This document shows positions 46,560-55,560 of a stretch of DNA of 64,000 bases, one piece after another (positions within the stretch are counted from its first letter, which is position 1; every line of letters begins with the position of its first letter). Below the pieces are notes generated by a model. That model searched no databases. It saw only the letters and a program-made list of their open reading frames with translations, and was not told the DNA's origin. The stretch lies in contig DETJ01000007.1 of NCBI GenBank assembly GCA_002361595.1, positions 1 through 64,000 on the forward strand. Reading direction: 5' to 3'. Both the position numbers and the translations under genes were made by a program. The stretch comes from Patescibacteria group bacterium UBA3291 (GTDB lineage Bacteria > Patescibacteriota > Gracilibacteria > Absconditabacterales > Absconditicoccaceae).

Positions 46560-47657
46560 ATGAAAGAAAAAAATTACGACATAATTATACTTTGAGCATG
46601 ACCTGCATGACTTTTTTGTGCTAATAAAATAAACAAATGAAAATCTATTTTAATTTTAGAGAAATCTGACTCTCCTGCTCAAAAATTACTACTTTCTGCG
46701 AAATGAAGATGAAATATTACTAATGTAAATATAGATCCAATTAAGGATTATGCAACCGACGACTCAATTTTTGTAAAATCAGCTTTCGATAAATTTTGAG
46801 TAAAAGATTTTTTGGAATTTTTGGACAATGAATGAATTGAAATCAAGGAAGAAAATAATGGAAGAATCTTATTAAAATCTGGTAAAGTTAAAGAATTTCA
46901 CGAAAAGTTATTACATCTAGTAAAAAATAAATTAATAGAAATAAAATATAATACTGAATTTTTAGATGTAAACAAAATGGAAGATTGAAATTTTGAGATA
47001 AAAACTTCGAATTGAAATTATTATACAAAAAATTTCATAATTGCAACGTGATGACCAAGTTTTCCTAAATTAGGAGCAACTGCTATTGCTTTAGATATTG
47101 CAAAAAAATTTAATCTTGAAACTACTGAAATTTATCCTGCTCTTGTATGATTTGAAACTAATCAGGATTTTTCTTCTCTTTCTGGTTCTTCTATAATTTG
47201 AAAGTTAAATTTGATGAAGTGAGATAAAGTTATTTATGAGGAGTTGTGACCAATTTTATTTACACATCGATGAATATCTGGTCCTGCAGTTTTTAATGCT
47301 TCGCTTTTTATTAGAGAAAATCTAAAGAACAGTAAATCAAAATATAAAATCAGATTATTTATTTCTGATAAAAAGATTACCAAAAGATTGTTAAGTTTTC
47401 TATGATTTCGTTCAAATAAATTGAAAGAATATATTGTTTCATCTGACATTGTAAATATTCGCTGACTCGATGAGGCAAAAGTCTGCGGATGATGAATAAA
47501 AACTGAAAACTTAAATTCTAATTTCGAATGTAAAAATATTTCATGACTTTATTTCATATGAGAATGTGTAGATGTAACAGGGAAAACATGAGGATTCAAT
47601 TTACAGCGATGCCGAACAAGTGGGGCTATTTGTGCTGAATGAATAAACAAAAAATAA
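46560..47657 (+). CDS. HI0933/BaiN-family flavoprotein
   Basis: A 365-aa FAD-dependent oxidoreductase. The N-terminal Rossmann motif is IIILGAGPAGLFCANKI with its glycines as TGA, followed by LLLSAKGRGNITN, typical of the HI0933-like (YhiN, BaiN) family. Later signatures are IATGGPSFPKLGATA, GPILFTHRGISGPAVFNAS, and the end GLYFIGECVDVTGKTGGFNL with SGAICAEGI. The substrate of this family is mostly unknown. The gene is divergent from the 533-aa membrane protein gene and is followed by tRNA-Arg(CCT) on the same strand. Confidence 0.93.
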
Positions 47658-47711
47658 TACAGAATTTTATCTTGTTTTTTATGTGGTAAATTAATATATT
47701 ACATTCGCTAT

Positions 47712-47783
47712 GCTCCTGTAGTTCAATGGATAGAATAGGTCCGTCCTAAGGATTAGATGTCAGTTCGATTCTGACCGGGAGTA
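47712..47783 (+). tRNA. tRNA-Arg (anticodon CCT)
   Basis: Acceptor GCTCCTG pairs with CGGGAGT before discriminator A, with a G-T first pair. The anticodon stem GGTCC/GGATT encloses GTCCTAA with anticodon CCT, reading AGG. The T arm CAGTTCGATTCTG is canonical. CCA is not encoded. Confidence 0.92.
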
Positions 47784-47798
47784 AATTAAAATTTAATA

Positions 47799-47827
47799 GG
47801 TCTTACCTATGAAGTAAGGCTTTTTTA
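47799..47827 (+). terminator. Terminator after tRNA-Arg(CCT)
   Basis: GTCTTAC pairs with GTAAGGC around CTATGAA, followed by six T. Confidence 0.8.
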
Positions 47828-47829
47828 TT

Positions 47830-48675
47830 TTAAGAAGAGCTTGCTCTTGTCTCTTCGATTATTGAATTTAATTTTTTAGCAAGATGTTTTGGATCTGGGA
47901 TATAACGTAATTCTAAAATTTTTCATCATTTTGTGTTCAAATCTCCATCTGTGTGAATAGTAATCATTCAGTACTGCAATAAGGCTCAAGCAAGTCATTC
48001 TTTGGAATCCTCTATCACTCTAATCGCAGGAGTAGAAATATTCATGGTTTTTGTCCTAAAAAATCACTTCTGACAATAAGATGTAAAATGATTTTTTGTA
48101 CATATATCAAAATTCATTTCGTATTCCATAATCCAGTACATAACTCTGTTAACAATCAATAGAAATATAAAATCCAATATCAAAGCTCAAACAGTCACTG
48201 CAATACTTCACATTCATGTACTTTTGATTACTATAAAAGGAACTATAGCATTAAATAAAAACACTAAAATATGTGCTCAAAAAGTTAAAAAACTACGTTT
48301 CAAAAATTTTTCAAATTTTACCTGCTTACGTTTAGCTATTCTGATTGTATCTATATACTTTTTAGGTGCTTTTATTTGTCATATTATATTCCTCATTAAT
48401 CAATATATTGCATAACCACTCCATGAAAAAGTAGTATATGCATATATTATCGCTAAAATCCAAAAAATAGTTTTATGTTCATCAAAAAGGTGAGAATATA
48501 TTAAGTACAATAAGACTCACAGCAACACAATAGAAATGAATATTAACAATAATGGCCAAACTAATTTAATTCGATGTCTTTTTATCAAAATCACATTTCA
48601 TTCTCCGTATTTATCTACAGCCTCTAACAATTCTTCAGCATCTAACCTAGTATCTAATGATTTTAGGATTTTCAT
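47830..48675 (-). CDS. Membrane protein with PH-like domain, paralog 1
   Basis: A 281-aa protein starting MKILKSLDTRLDAEELLEAV. Two pairs of spans (about residues 43-65/72-95 and 128-150/160-182) are followed by a C-terminal domain (YEMNFDICTKNHFTSYCQKG ... GMITIHTDGDLN) that looks like a bacterial PH domain with its final helix (IPDPKHLAKKLNSII). It is clearly homologous, over the full length, to the gene at 62525-63379. TGA glycines. Function unknown; membrane-flanked PH proteins are common in CPR. Confidence 0.8.
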
Positions 48676-48786
48676 TAACTTATGAAAACGTAGTAAATTC
48701 TGAATATAAATCACCGACAGAATAAAAAATTTACTTTAAATATCAATTCATTTATAATATTTTTCTATACAAATAGCCAAAAATTT

Positions 48787-49833
48787 TTACACAATACTAT
48801 CAGCATCTCGATTAATTTTAAATCATTTAGCATTCAGATTTAGTTTTGTGTAAACTACATCCATAAAATTTCTGACTTCTTTTCATTTCAAGATAATATT
48901 ATAACGATATTTCCCAAACATTTTATAAATAAGCGGAGGCGTAGAATAAATCTCCAAATCATTCATTTGATATTTCTGTGCGAGGTAAAGAAGCTCTTTA
49001 TAAAGCTGATCCACTTTATTGAAAACTTTTTCTTCAATTTCATTTTTGTACAAAATCACGCACAAATCCGCATATGGAGGATATTTATTCAATTCACGAA
49101 AGCTATTCTCCTCCTCTCGAAAACGTTTCTCATCCATTCTGCAGGCATTACGAATAGAATATTGCATAGGATTAAAAGTCTGAACTATGAAATTTTTGCA
49201 GTCATATTTCGAGAAACATTCGTAAAGTAAATGAAAGTTTTTTTCTCATACGTTAAAATCTGGAATATTCAGTCACAAATCTGCATTGAGAAATATTATC
49301 ATATCGAGTGGGTATTCCTTACTTGGTTGACACAAAAGACTAGTTCAAATAACTATTTGTGGTTGTTTTTCCTTGAGCTGATCAATCAGCTTTTTCACTT
49401 TTGTGGGAGAATTAGCATGGTCTGAATCCACTATCAAAGTTTTGGCTTTATATTCATTTTGGACATATTCAGCCACCTGCTGAGTTCAGAGTCAGTATGT
49501 TTTTACTGTATTTTCTCAGCATTTTGCACAAGTTGTGGAAAAATTATACTGCATTTTGCAGATATGACACAGTCACATCAATTCTCAATTAGCTTGCTGA
49601 TGATAAGAAATCGGCACGGAGCATCTTTCGCAGTATGGAATATGACCACATTTGGTACAGATAATTCCCGGAGCATATCACTTTTTATTCACAATAATTC
49701 AGATTTTTTTTCTCATGTTTAATTGCTTTTCTATAGCAGATTTTACGAGCTCAGAAAAATGATAATCTAGTTCTCTAGTCATATCCACGAGAAATATTGA
49801 TTTATCTTTGTGCTTAAATTGTTCGTAATTCAT
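48787..49833 (-). CDS. PriA-like protein: C-terminal half only
   Basis: A 348-aa protein matching only the C-terminal half of primosomal helicase PriA (~730 aa). Residues 63-120 contain the zinc-binding insert with Cys pairs (CTKCGHIPYCERC, LCHICK, CAKCGE). Then GTQQVAEYV and VDSDHA, GTSLLCQ, and IFLNADLGLNIPDF match helicase motifs IV-VI, and FRELNKYPPYADLCVILYKN the C-terminal domain. The 3'-DNA-end-binding domain and the Walker A/B half are absent; an in-frame TAA lies just upstream of the ATG. PriA restarts stalled replication forks. Either a split gene or a remodelled factor without its own ATPase. Confidence 0.87.
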
Positions 49834-49903
49834 CAGCCAGATTTTTAATTATTTTAATAAGTTATAATGTAACAAAATTCTGACTTTCTTCAAGCAAGAA
49901 TCA

Positions 49904-50002
49904 AAAAATCCCTCCGCAAAAATACGAAGGGATGGAGATTCAAGAATGCACCTCTCCAGTGATTTAAGGGAATGGTCCTCTCACATTCTATCATTATCTC
50001 TG
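49904..50002 (-). ncRNA. Small RNA candidate E
   Basis: Minus-strand unit of about 99 nt: TTGAAA (50031-50036), 16 bases, TATACT (50009-50014), then a transcript ending in ATCCCT/AGGGAT hairpin with an inner CG pair and TTTTTT. A GGAGA/TCTCC element lies just before the terminator. A short frame starting ATGATAGAATGT runs through the terminator without a stop, so the unit is more likely non-coding. It is the downstream-most unit of the array at 49.9-54 kb. Confidence 0.5.
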
Positions 50003-50040
50003 AGTGTAAGTATATAGCATTCTTTTCTATTTTCAAGAAT

Positions 50041-50072
50041 AAAAAAAGCGTGACTGATATACAGCTCACGCT
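50041..50072 (-). terminator. Terminator of the 122-aa gene
   Basis: AGCGTGA pairs with TCACGCT around a 12-base loop, followed by seven T (minus strand). The next promoter, TTGAAA, starts 5 bases on. Confidence 0.9.
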
Positions 50073-50088
50073 AATCTTGGAAGGTAAT

Positions 50089-50457
50089 TTAACCAAATCT
50101 TGTTGGATACCCCATTTTCTCACGATAATCTTCGGACCACAGAGGATGAGCTATGCAAGCAATTAGAGCAATTGTTATGAGTGCATCGATACCTGCGATA
50201 GCGAGCCATGACAATGAGGAGTAACTGTGCATGATCAGACTTGTAGATACCAGGACGAATCCAAGTACCAGAAGCATTGGACTATAGAATCCCCATGCCG
50301 TTTTTGCACTATGGTCTGCGAAGATCAGAGCGAAGAAAAAGAAAACCGGATAAGTGATGACTGCAAGAATGGAATCAAGTACCAGAAAGATACATTTCCA
50401 TGTCTGAGTTCTTTCAAAGTCTTTCCAGAAAGACCGTTTTAAAGTAATTGTACTCAT
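50089..50457 (-). CDS. TGA-free four-span membrane protein
   Basis: A 122-aa protein starting MSTITLKRSFWKDFERTQTW. Three or four hydrophobic segments follow (about residues 22-46, 58-75, 83-105). It has no TGA codon, uses GGN glycines, has AAAGG six bases before the ATG, and stops at TAA right before a strong terminator. It resembles small DUF-type integral membrane proteins, but I cannot name one. Part of the tandem array of single-gene units. Confidence 0.8.
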   Translation of the reverse strand: MSTITLKRSFWKDFERTQTWKCIFLVLDSILAVITYPVFFFFALIFADHSAKTAWGFYSPMLLVLGFVLVSTSLIMHSYSSLSWLAIAGIDALITIALIACIAHPLWSEDYREKMGYPTRFG

Positions 50458-50502
50458 AAGCCTTTAATTTAGGTTTAACATTTTGTTTCAAATCGCACTT
50501 AT

Positions 50503-50531
50503 AATATATACATTTAACAACAAAAAGTCAA
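50503..50531 (-). promoter_or_regulatory. Promoter of the 122-aa gene
   Basis: TTGACT (50526-50531), 17 bases, TATATT (50503-50508). The -35 box starts 4 bases after the T run of the upstream unit's terminator. Confidence 0.82.
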
Positions 50532-50532
50532 T

Positions 50533-50562
50533 AAAAAAGGTGCGCTGAGATTCAACGCACCC
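50533..50562 (-). terminator. Terminator of the 32-aa gene at 50567
   Basis: GGTGCG pairs with CGCACC around a longer arm (minus strand), followed by six T, 4 bases past the TGA stop. Confidence 0.85.
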
Positions 50563-50566
50563 ATCC

Positions 50567-50665
50567 TCAGAAAAAATAGAGATATAAATTTCGGTTTTCG
50601 CTCGCCACTACTAACCGATAATCTTCATAGAATCCATGAATCATCACGTATTTGCCGTTACTCAT
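50567..50665 (-). CDS. TGA-terminated 32-aa peptide
   Basis: A frame of 32 codons, MSNGKYVMIHGFYEDYRLVV then an Asn/Tyr/Leu/Phe-rich end, with GGN glycines only. It stops at TGA and a terminator hairpin begins 4 bases later; with UGA as glycine the frame would run on through the hairpin into the next unit. A TAA in frame just upstream fixes the ATG. Its promoter (50771-50798) gives a 5' UTR of about 100 bases. It is shorter than usual gene callers accept, so it depends on the unit structure for support. Confidence 0.6.
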   Translation of the reverse strand: MSNGKYVMIHGFYEDYRLVVASENRNLYLYFF

Positions 50666-50770
50666 GGCTTATCGCAGCTTATCACGCTATTCACTCCTAC
50701 TCGAGAAGTCTATCTAATCCAAGGATTCACAAATGTTGTTTACAGACGGAGAAAAACCGAATGTAACTTA

Positions 50771-50798
50771 TATATAATTTTTTATATGAGAATATCAA
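50771..50798 (-). promoter_or_regulatory. Promoter of the 32-aa unit
   Basis: TTGATA (50793-50798), 16 bases, TATATA (50771-50776). It starts 4 bases after the T run of the 96-aa gene's terminator. Confidence 0.65.
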
Positions 50799-50802
50799 TA
50801 AT

Positions 50803-50833
50803 TAAAAATAGCGATCTTATACGACCGCTATTA
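50803..50833 (-). terminator. Terminator of the 96-aa gene
   Basis: AATAGCGGTC pairs with GATCGCTATT around GTATAA (minus strand), followed by TTT. Confidence 0.85.
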
Positions 50834-50851
50834 TTCTTTAGAAGAATGAAC

Positions 50852-51142
50852 TTATTCGGTAATCAGCTGAGGGAGATCCATGTTTAGATTATCCTTTATG
50901 ACAGGCTTAATAACTAGAACATCGCTACCATAATGCTCTATATCGATAAACTCACTCCATTTCCAGTTAGGCTCACTCGTAATAACTTCATACGAATCAG
51001 CCATAACCTTGATACCTCCATCACTTAACCAGAGATAAGGATTCCCTTTTTTGTAAAATTCCATTTCTGGTTTAACTTTAATGGATATCTCTCGAATACC
51101 TGTAAGATCCTTAAACCAAAATCTGAATAAAATTTTTTTCAT
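50852..51142 (-). CDS. TGA-free accessory protein, ~97-aa LPxxVxE family
   Basis: A 96-aa protein, MKKILFRFWFKDLTGIREIS at the start and MDLPQLITE at the end (TAA). It has AGAAAGGG eight bases before the ATG and no in-frame TGA. It aligns end to end with the 97-aa protein at 53372 and with residues 22-118 of the protein at 17915: MKK-hydrophobic-FKFW, the I-S/T-I/L-KV strand, a D/E-x-Y-E-V-I strand, and the terminal LP motif. Probably a small beta-rich cytoplasmic domain. Three paralogs in 64 kb show the family is being amplified or repeatedly acquired. Function unknown. Confidence 0.82.
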   Translation of the reverse strand: MKKILFRFWFKDLTGIREISIKVKPEMEFYKKGNPYLWLSDGGIKVMADSYEVITSEPNWKWSEFIDIEHYGSDVLVIKPVIKDNLNMDLPQLITE

Positions 51143-51201
51143 TGTTTAACCCTTTCTTTTATTATTTGTTAATTTTTATTTTCAATAACTTACTATTTAA
51201 T

Positions 51202-51229
51202 AGTATATATTTTAATACAAAAAAGTCAA
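51202..51229 (-). promoter_or_regulatory. Promoter of the 96-aa gene
   Basis: TTGACT (51224-51229), 16 bases, TATACT (51202-51207) on the minus strand. Confidence 0.82.
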
Positions 51230-51243
51230 TAAAATTCAGACTT

Positions 51244-51777
51244 CTAATATTTTTCAGTTTCATCATTAAGAAATACACAAGCTACTCATGCTGAACGGAA
51301 AATTTCTTCAGCTTCCTGACCGTGTTGATATCTTTTATCACAAACTACCCTTTTAATTCCACATGCCACTATCATATGAGCACAATGTCTAATCGTACAT
51401 GGCGTCATAGTCACATAAAGTGTCGCTCATTCTAAAGCAATTCCTTTTCTAGCCGCACTTGCAATAGCATTCTGTTCTGCACAATTATTTCTCATACAGT
51501 GAGATTCCTTTTCTCATTTATCATTAAGCATCGAAATTATCTGATGTCCTACCATTTCACAGGTTTCTGATCATTCAGGAGCATTTGCAAATCATGAGGA
51601 TATTACAGAATTATCTTTTACAATCACGCATCCACATTTTCAGCGATCGCAAGTACATTTTTCAGCCACCACTCTTGCAATATCCATAAAATATTCATCT
51701 CGTGAAATATCCTTTGGCTCTAAATGACCATGATCTTTAATTGATCAATTTTCCTCGATAATTTTCTGTGAAACCAT
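51244..51777 (-). CDS. dCMP deaminase-type cytidine/deoxycytidylate deaminase
   Basis: A 177-aa zinc-dependent deaminase. Motifs: FMDIARVVAEKCTCDRGKCG at the start, NNCAEQNAIASAARKG with the metal ligand and catalytic Glu (Cys in place of the usual His), and TMTPCTIRHCAHMIVACGIK with the second pair of Cys ligands. It is likely a deoxycytidylate deaminase that yields dUMP for thymidylate synthesis, as in the ComEB family. It contains in-frame TGA glycines, so it belongs to the native, recoded set although it stands amid the standard-code units. Perfect TTGACA-17-TATAAT promoter. Confidence 0.93.
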
Positions 51778-51806
51778 AACGAAAAATTTATATATTAAAT
51801 TAATCT

Positions 51807-51835
51807 ATTATAATTCATTATCCAAAATTTGTCAA
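51807..51835 (-). promoter_or_regulatory. Perfect consensus promoter of the deaminase gene
   Basis: TTGACA (51830-51835), 17 bases, TATAAT (51807-51812) on the minus strand. Confidence 0.9.
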
Positions 51836-51862
51836 ATTTTTGTGAAGATTTTAAAAAATAAG

Positions 51863-51892
51863 AAAAATTCACATCACAAAGGATGTGAATTC
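51863..51892 (-). terminator. Terminator of the 115-aa gene
   Basis: AATTCACATC pairs with GATGTGAATT around CTTTGT (minus strand), followed by TTTTC. Confidence 0.85.
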
Positions 51893-51911
51893 AGAAATCA
51901 TATAAAGAATT

Positions 51912-52259
51912 CTATTCGTTTTCTCATTTTTTACTCATTCTATTATATATTTCAGCTTCTTCTTTAGGTGTAAGTTTAGATTTTCCGGGGAATAACTCTT
52001 CTTTTGTTTTATTAAATATTTCAACCAATTGTTCTGCAGTAGGTTCTGTTGTTTCGCTAAATAAATTTTCTAAATCTCACGTTTTAGTAAGATCTGGATT
52101 CCAATTTGAACATTCTCTATAACCATTTCATAAATCAATGTCCATTGCTTCGTATAATCCATCTGATGAACCATCTGCACGTTCTTGAACATGCTTAATA
52201 TCTTCAGTTCATCCATCTCACGGAATATAATAATCAATTTCTTCATTATTCTTTTTCAT
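51912..52259 (-). CDS. Small acidic protein, recoded
   Basis: A 115-aa frame starting MKKNNEEIDYYIPGDGGTED; the IPGDGG glycines include TGA, so this unit uses the recoded code. Middle and end are hydrophilic: MDIDLGNGYRECSNWNPDL, then a helical PTAEQLVEIFNKTKEELF and KLTPKEEAEIYNRMSKKG. No signal peptide or span. Unknown function. It has the same promoter-gene-terminator architecture as its TGA-free neighbours, which shows that the architecture is not itself foreign. Confidence 0.75.
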
Positions 52260-52295
52260 ATTTATATATCATTAAACATATAAAATACTACATAT

Positions 52296-52324
52296 ATTAT
52301 ATACAGTATTATTCAAAAAGTCAA
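52296..52324 (-). promoter_or_regulatory. Promoter of the 115-aa gene
   Basis: TTGACT (52319-52324), 17 bases, TATAAT (52296-52301) on the minus strand. Confidence 0.88.
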
Positions 52325-52346
52325 ATTTATCATAACTAAAATTAGC

Positions 52347-52372
52347 CTGATAGCAGAAACTACTATCAGACT
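52347..52372 (-). terminator. Hairpin after the 102-aa gene
   Basis: CTGATAG pairs with CTATCAG (minus strand); the T run is weak (AATTTTAG). Confidence 0.5.
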
Positions 52373-52380
52373 TAGATTCT

Positions 52381-52689
52381 TTAGAGAAATTTTTTGTTTT
52401 CTTCTTCTCTCTCATGAATTTCCATAGGAGAGATCTCTATAAGCTCTGTCTTAAATTTAACACCATTCAAGTAAGGATGGAAACGAAGCAGATTCTTAAA
52501 TCTGGCTAAAATACAGATTCCTTGTCCATTAGTACTGTCTATAATTTTCGTATACTCTCCCTCTTTTAATGGCTTGTCCTGGTAATAACCATGTGTTTCA
52601 CTCCACTCTTCCACAGGAGCATACTTTTCACTTGGAATCATTCTGACTCCTTGAGATTTCTCTTTCGGTTGTTTTTTTCTTTTTTTCAT
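52381..52689 (-). CDS. TGA-free basic accessory protein
   Basis: A 102-aa protein with a Lys-rich head (MKKRKKQPKEKSQGVRM), a Tyr/Glu-containing middle (EEWSETHGYYQDKPLKEGEY) and a conserved-looking strand region (GICILARFKNLLRFHPYLNG). No in-frame TGA; stop TAA. No signal peptide or span. Its promoter is TTGACT-17-TATACA. Unknown function; one of the short standard-code units. Confidence 0.75.
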   Translation of the reverse strand: MKKRKKQPKEKSQGVRMIPSEKYAPVEEWSETHGYYQDKPLKEGEYTKIIDSTNGQGICILARFKNLLRFHPYLNGVKFKTELIEISPMEIHEREEENKKFL

Positions 52690-52733
52690 GTTAAATTTGT
52701 TTTTTTGTTTAACTTATTGCTTACGCGGGTATC

Positions 52734-52762
52734 TGTATATTTATTTTACCCTAAAAAGTCAA
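52734..52762 (-). promoter_or_regulatory. Promoter of the 102-aa gene
   Basis: TTGACT (52757-52762), 17 bases, TATACA (52734-52739). It starts 8 bases after the T run of the upstream unit's terminator. Confidence 0.8.
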
Positions 52763-52769
52763 TATAAAT

Positions 52770-52798
52770 AAAAAAAGCGTCAGTAATAACTGGCGCCC
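52770..52798 (-). terminator. Terminator directly after the TGA stop at 52825
   Basis: GGCGCCAGT pairs, with a mismatch, with ACTGACGC around TATT (minus strand), followed by seven T. Confidence 0.85.
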
Positions 52799-52824
52799 TT
52801 AATTTTAATTTTTGCGAGATGGAC

Positions 52825-53241
52825 TCACTTTTTCCTTTCGTGGACTTTTATGTGCCACCTGAGGATTTTAGGATCATCCGTTTGAACTGCAGTTATAATA
52901 ATCTGGTCTGCAGGAGTTTTCTTGAAAACCTTCTTGAAATAATCGGAGAAATCTTCGATACTCATAGAGATTCCAGAATCCGTAGTTGGATTCGTGTAAG
53001 CGGGAAATTCCTTCGGCATCTTGGCAACCCCCATATCAAATGAAGGATCAGCGAAGAACATAGGCAATGCTACCTGCATGATAGAGTCTTTACTAATAGT
53101 TTTCTGCTCCTGAATTGCAGCTTGAACTCTATCAACTTTGCTGTTGACGTAGCCATCAAAAGCAGCCACTTCAAAGAACAAAATCACAATCATGGCAATT
53201 ACACCAAGGGTAATACCAACAATTTTTAAAGTTTTTTTCAT
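52825..53241 (-). CDS. TGA-terminated, membrane-anchored accessory protein
   Basis: A 138-aa protein: MKKTLKIVGITLGVIAMIVI with one N-terminal span, then an extracytoplasmic domain (IQEQKTISKDSIMQVALPMF, FPAYTNPTTDSGISMSIEDF, QIIITAVQTDDPKILRWHIK). No internal TGA. It ends KVHERKK-TGA, and the terminator hairpin starts 26 bases later; read as glycine, the frame continues through hairpin and T run with no stop on the mRNA. A GTG four codons upstream exists, but GTGAGG placed there is better read as the ribosome-binding site of the ATG. Function unknown. Confidence 0.8.
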   Translation of the reverse strand: MKKTLKIVGITLGVIAMIVILFFEVAAFDGYVNSKVDRVQAAIQEQKTISKDSIMQVALPMFFADPSFDMGVAKMPKEFPAYTNPTTDSGISMSIEDFSDYFKKVFKKTPADQIIITAVQTDDPKILRWHIKVHERKK

Positions 53242-53296
53242 TGAATACCTCACTTTCTTTTTTTTGGTTTGACAATGTTTTTATATTCGCATATAT

Positions 53297-53324
53297 AATA
53301 TAACTAATTTACATTAAATGTCAA
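53297..53324 (-). promoter_or_regulatory. Promoter of the 138-aa gene
   Basis: TTGACA (53319-53324), 16 bases, TATATT (53297-53302) on the minus strand. Confidence 0.82.
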
Positions 53325-53330
53325 TGCAAA

Positions 53331-53359
53331 TAAAAAAGGTGCTTTAATTCTAAGCACCT
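53331..53359 (-). terminator. Terminator of the 97-aa gene
   Basis: AGGTGCTT pairs with AAGCACCT around AGAATT (minus strand), followed by six T. Confidence 0.9.
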
Positions 53360-53371
53360 ATCAGAGATAAA

Positions 53372-53665
53372 TTACTCTTGCACTGGTTCAGGCAGATTCA
53401 GAAATACGCGACAATTCATGCTATAAACCTGAAGAAGCAGACCACTTGAGAGATAGATTTCAAACCAATCTTTCCAGTCAGGAGAAGATTGTTCTTCTAT
53501 AACTTCATACTCCTCGTTAACAAGGATAGCAAAGTCATTACCCTGAATAAACAAATACCCATTTGGACAATTACTGTCTGGCCATTGAGCAGGTGTAACT
53601 TTAAGTGTTAAATACTTTTCCTCTTTATCTACCCTAGCCCAAAATTTAAAGATAAATTTTTTCAT
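53372..53665 (-). CDS. TGA-free accessory protein, ~97-aa LPxxVxE family
   Basis: A 97-aa protein, MKKFIFKFWARVDKEEKYLT to LNLPEPVQE (TAA). It is the third member of the family at 17915 and 50852: same start, same KV and YEVI strands, same LP end. No in-frame TGA. An upstream in-frame TTG/ATG extension of 24 codons overlaps the promoter, so the internal ATG was chosen. It has two Cys but no signal peptide. Function unknown. Confidence 0.82.
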   Translation of the reverse strand: MKKFIFKFWARVDKEEKYLTLKVTPAQWPDSNCPNGYLFIQGNDFAILVNEEYEVIEEQSSPDWKDWFEIYLSSGLLLQVYSMNCRVFLNLPEPVQE

Positions 53666-53708
53666 ACATTTTCCATTTTTTAGTTTAACATTTTTGTTTC
53701 TTGATTCT

Positions 53709-53737
53709 AATATACAAAATTCACCCTTTAATTCCAA
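53709..53737 (-). promoter_or_regulatory. Promoter of the 97-aa gene
   Basis: TTGGAA (53732-53737), 17 bases, TATATT (53709-53714), 3 bases after the T run of the upstream terminator. Confidence 0.7.
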
Positions 53738-53740
53738 TAT

Positions 53741-53770
53741 AAAAAAGGTGCTAGAATTCTAGACACCTTT
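53741..53770 (-). terminator. Terminator of the 32-aa gene at 53787
   Basis: AGGTGTCTAG pairs with CTAGCACCT around AATT (minus strand), followed by six T. Confidence 0.9.
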
Positions 53771-53786
53771 ATTTTTGAGCAAAGAA

Positions 53787-53885
53787 CTAAAACTCATCAT
53801 CCATCATGCCCACTATAATGGCACAAATAATTGCTAGAATTATTATACCACAACACTCCAGCGTTTCTTTAATCTTGCTATACAT
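53787..53885 (-). CDS. 32-aa single-span membrane peptide
   Basis: A frame of 32 codons starting MYSKIKETLECCGIIILAII and ending in MMDDEF (TAG). Residues 11-26 form a membrane span preceded by a Cys pair. GAAAGGAG lies eight bases before the ATG, the best ribosome-binding site in the window. GGN glycines, no TGA. Own promoter and terminator. Small hydrophobic peptides of this size are often type I toxins or regulators, but no antitoxin RNA is evident here; function is unknown. Confidence 0.65.
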   Translation of the reverse strand: MYSKIKETLECCGIIILAIICAIIVGMMDDEF

Positions 53886-53926
53886 AACTTACTCCTTTCT
53901 TTTAGATATTTGTTTTATTGAAGATA

Positions 53927-53954
53927 ATAATATATTTTTATCTACATAAGTCAA
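53927..53954 (-). promoter_or_regulatory. Promoter of the 32-aa membrane peptide
   Basis: TTGACT (53949-53954), 16 bases, TATTAT (53927-53932), 5 bases after the proS terminator. Confidence 0.78.
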
Positions 53955-53956
53955 TA

Positions 53957-53983
53957 ATAAAAAGCTGCAAATTAATGCAGCTT
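53957..53983 (-). terminator. Terminator of proS
   Basis: AAGCTGCA pairs with TGCAGCTT around TTAATT (minus strand), followed by TTT, 24 bases past the proS stop. Confidence 0.85.
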
Positions 53984-54006
53984 AATTGAAATTAATAATC
54001 AGAATT

Positions 54007-55530
<1,524 letters not shown>

Positions 55531-55560
55531 TTATTGAAAGATAAAGTTATTTTAATTTTT

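Noticed and set aside
53787..53885. Type I toxin with antisense RNA
   Set aside because: The peptide is toxin-like in size and hydrophobicity, but I find no promoter for an antisense RNA over it.
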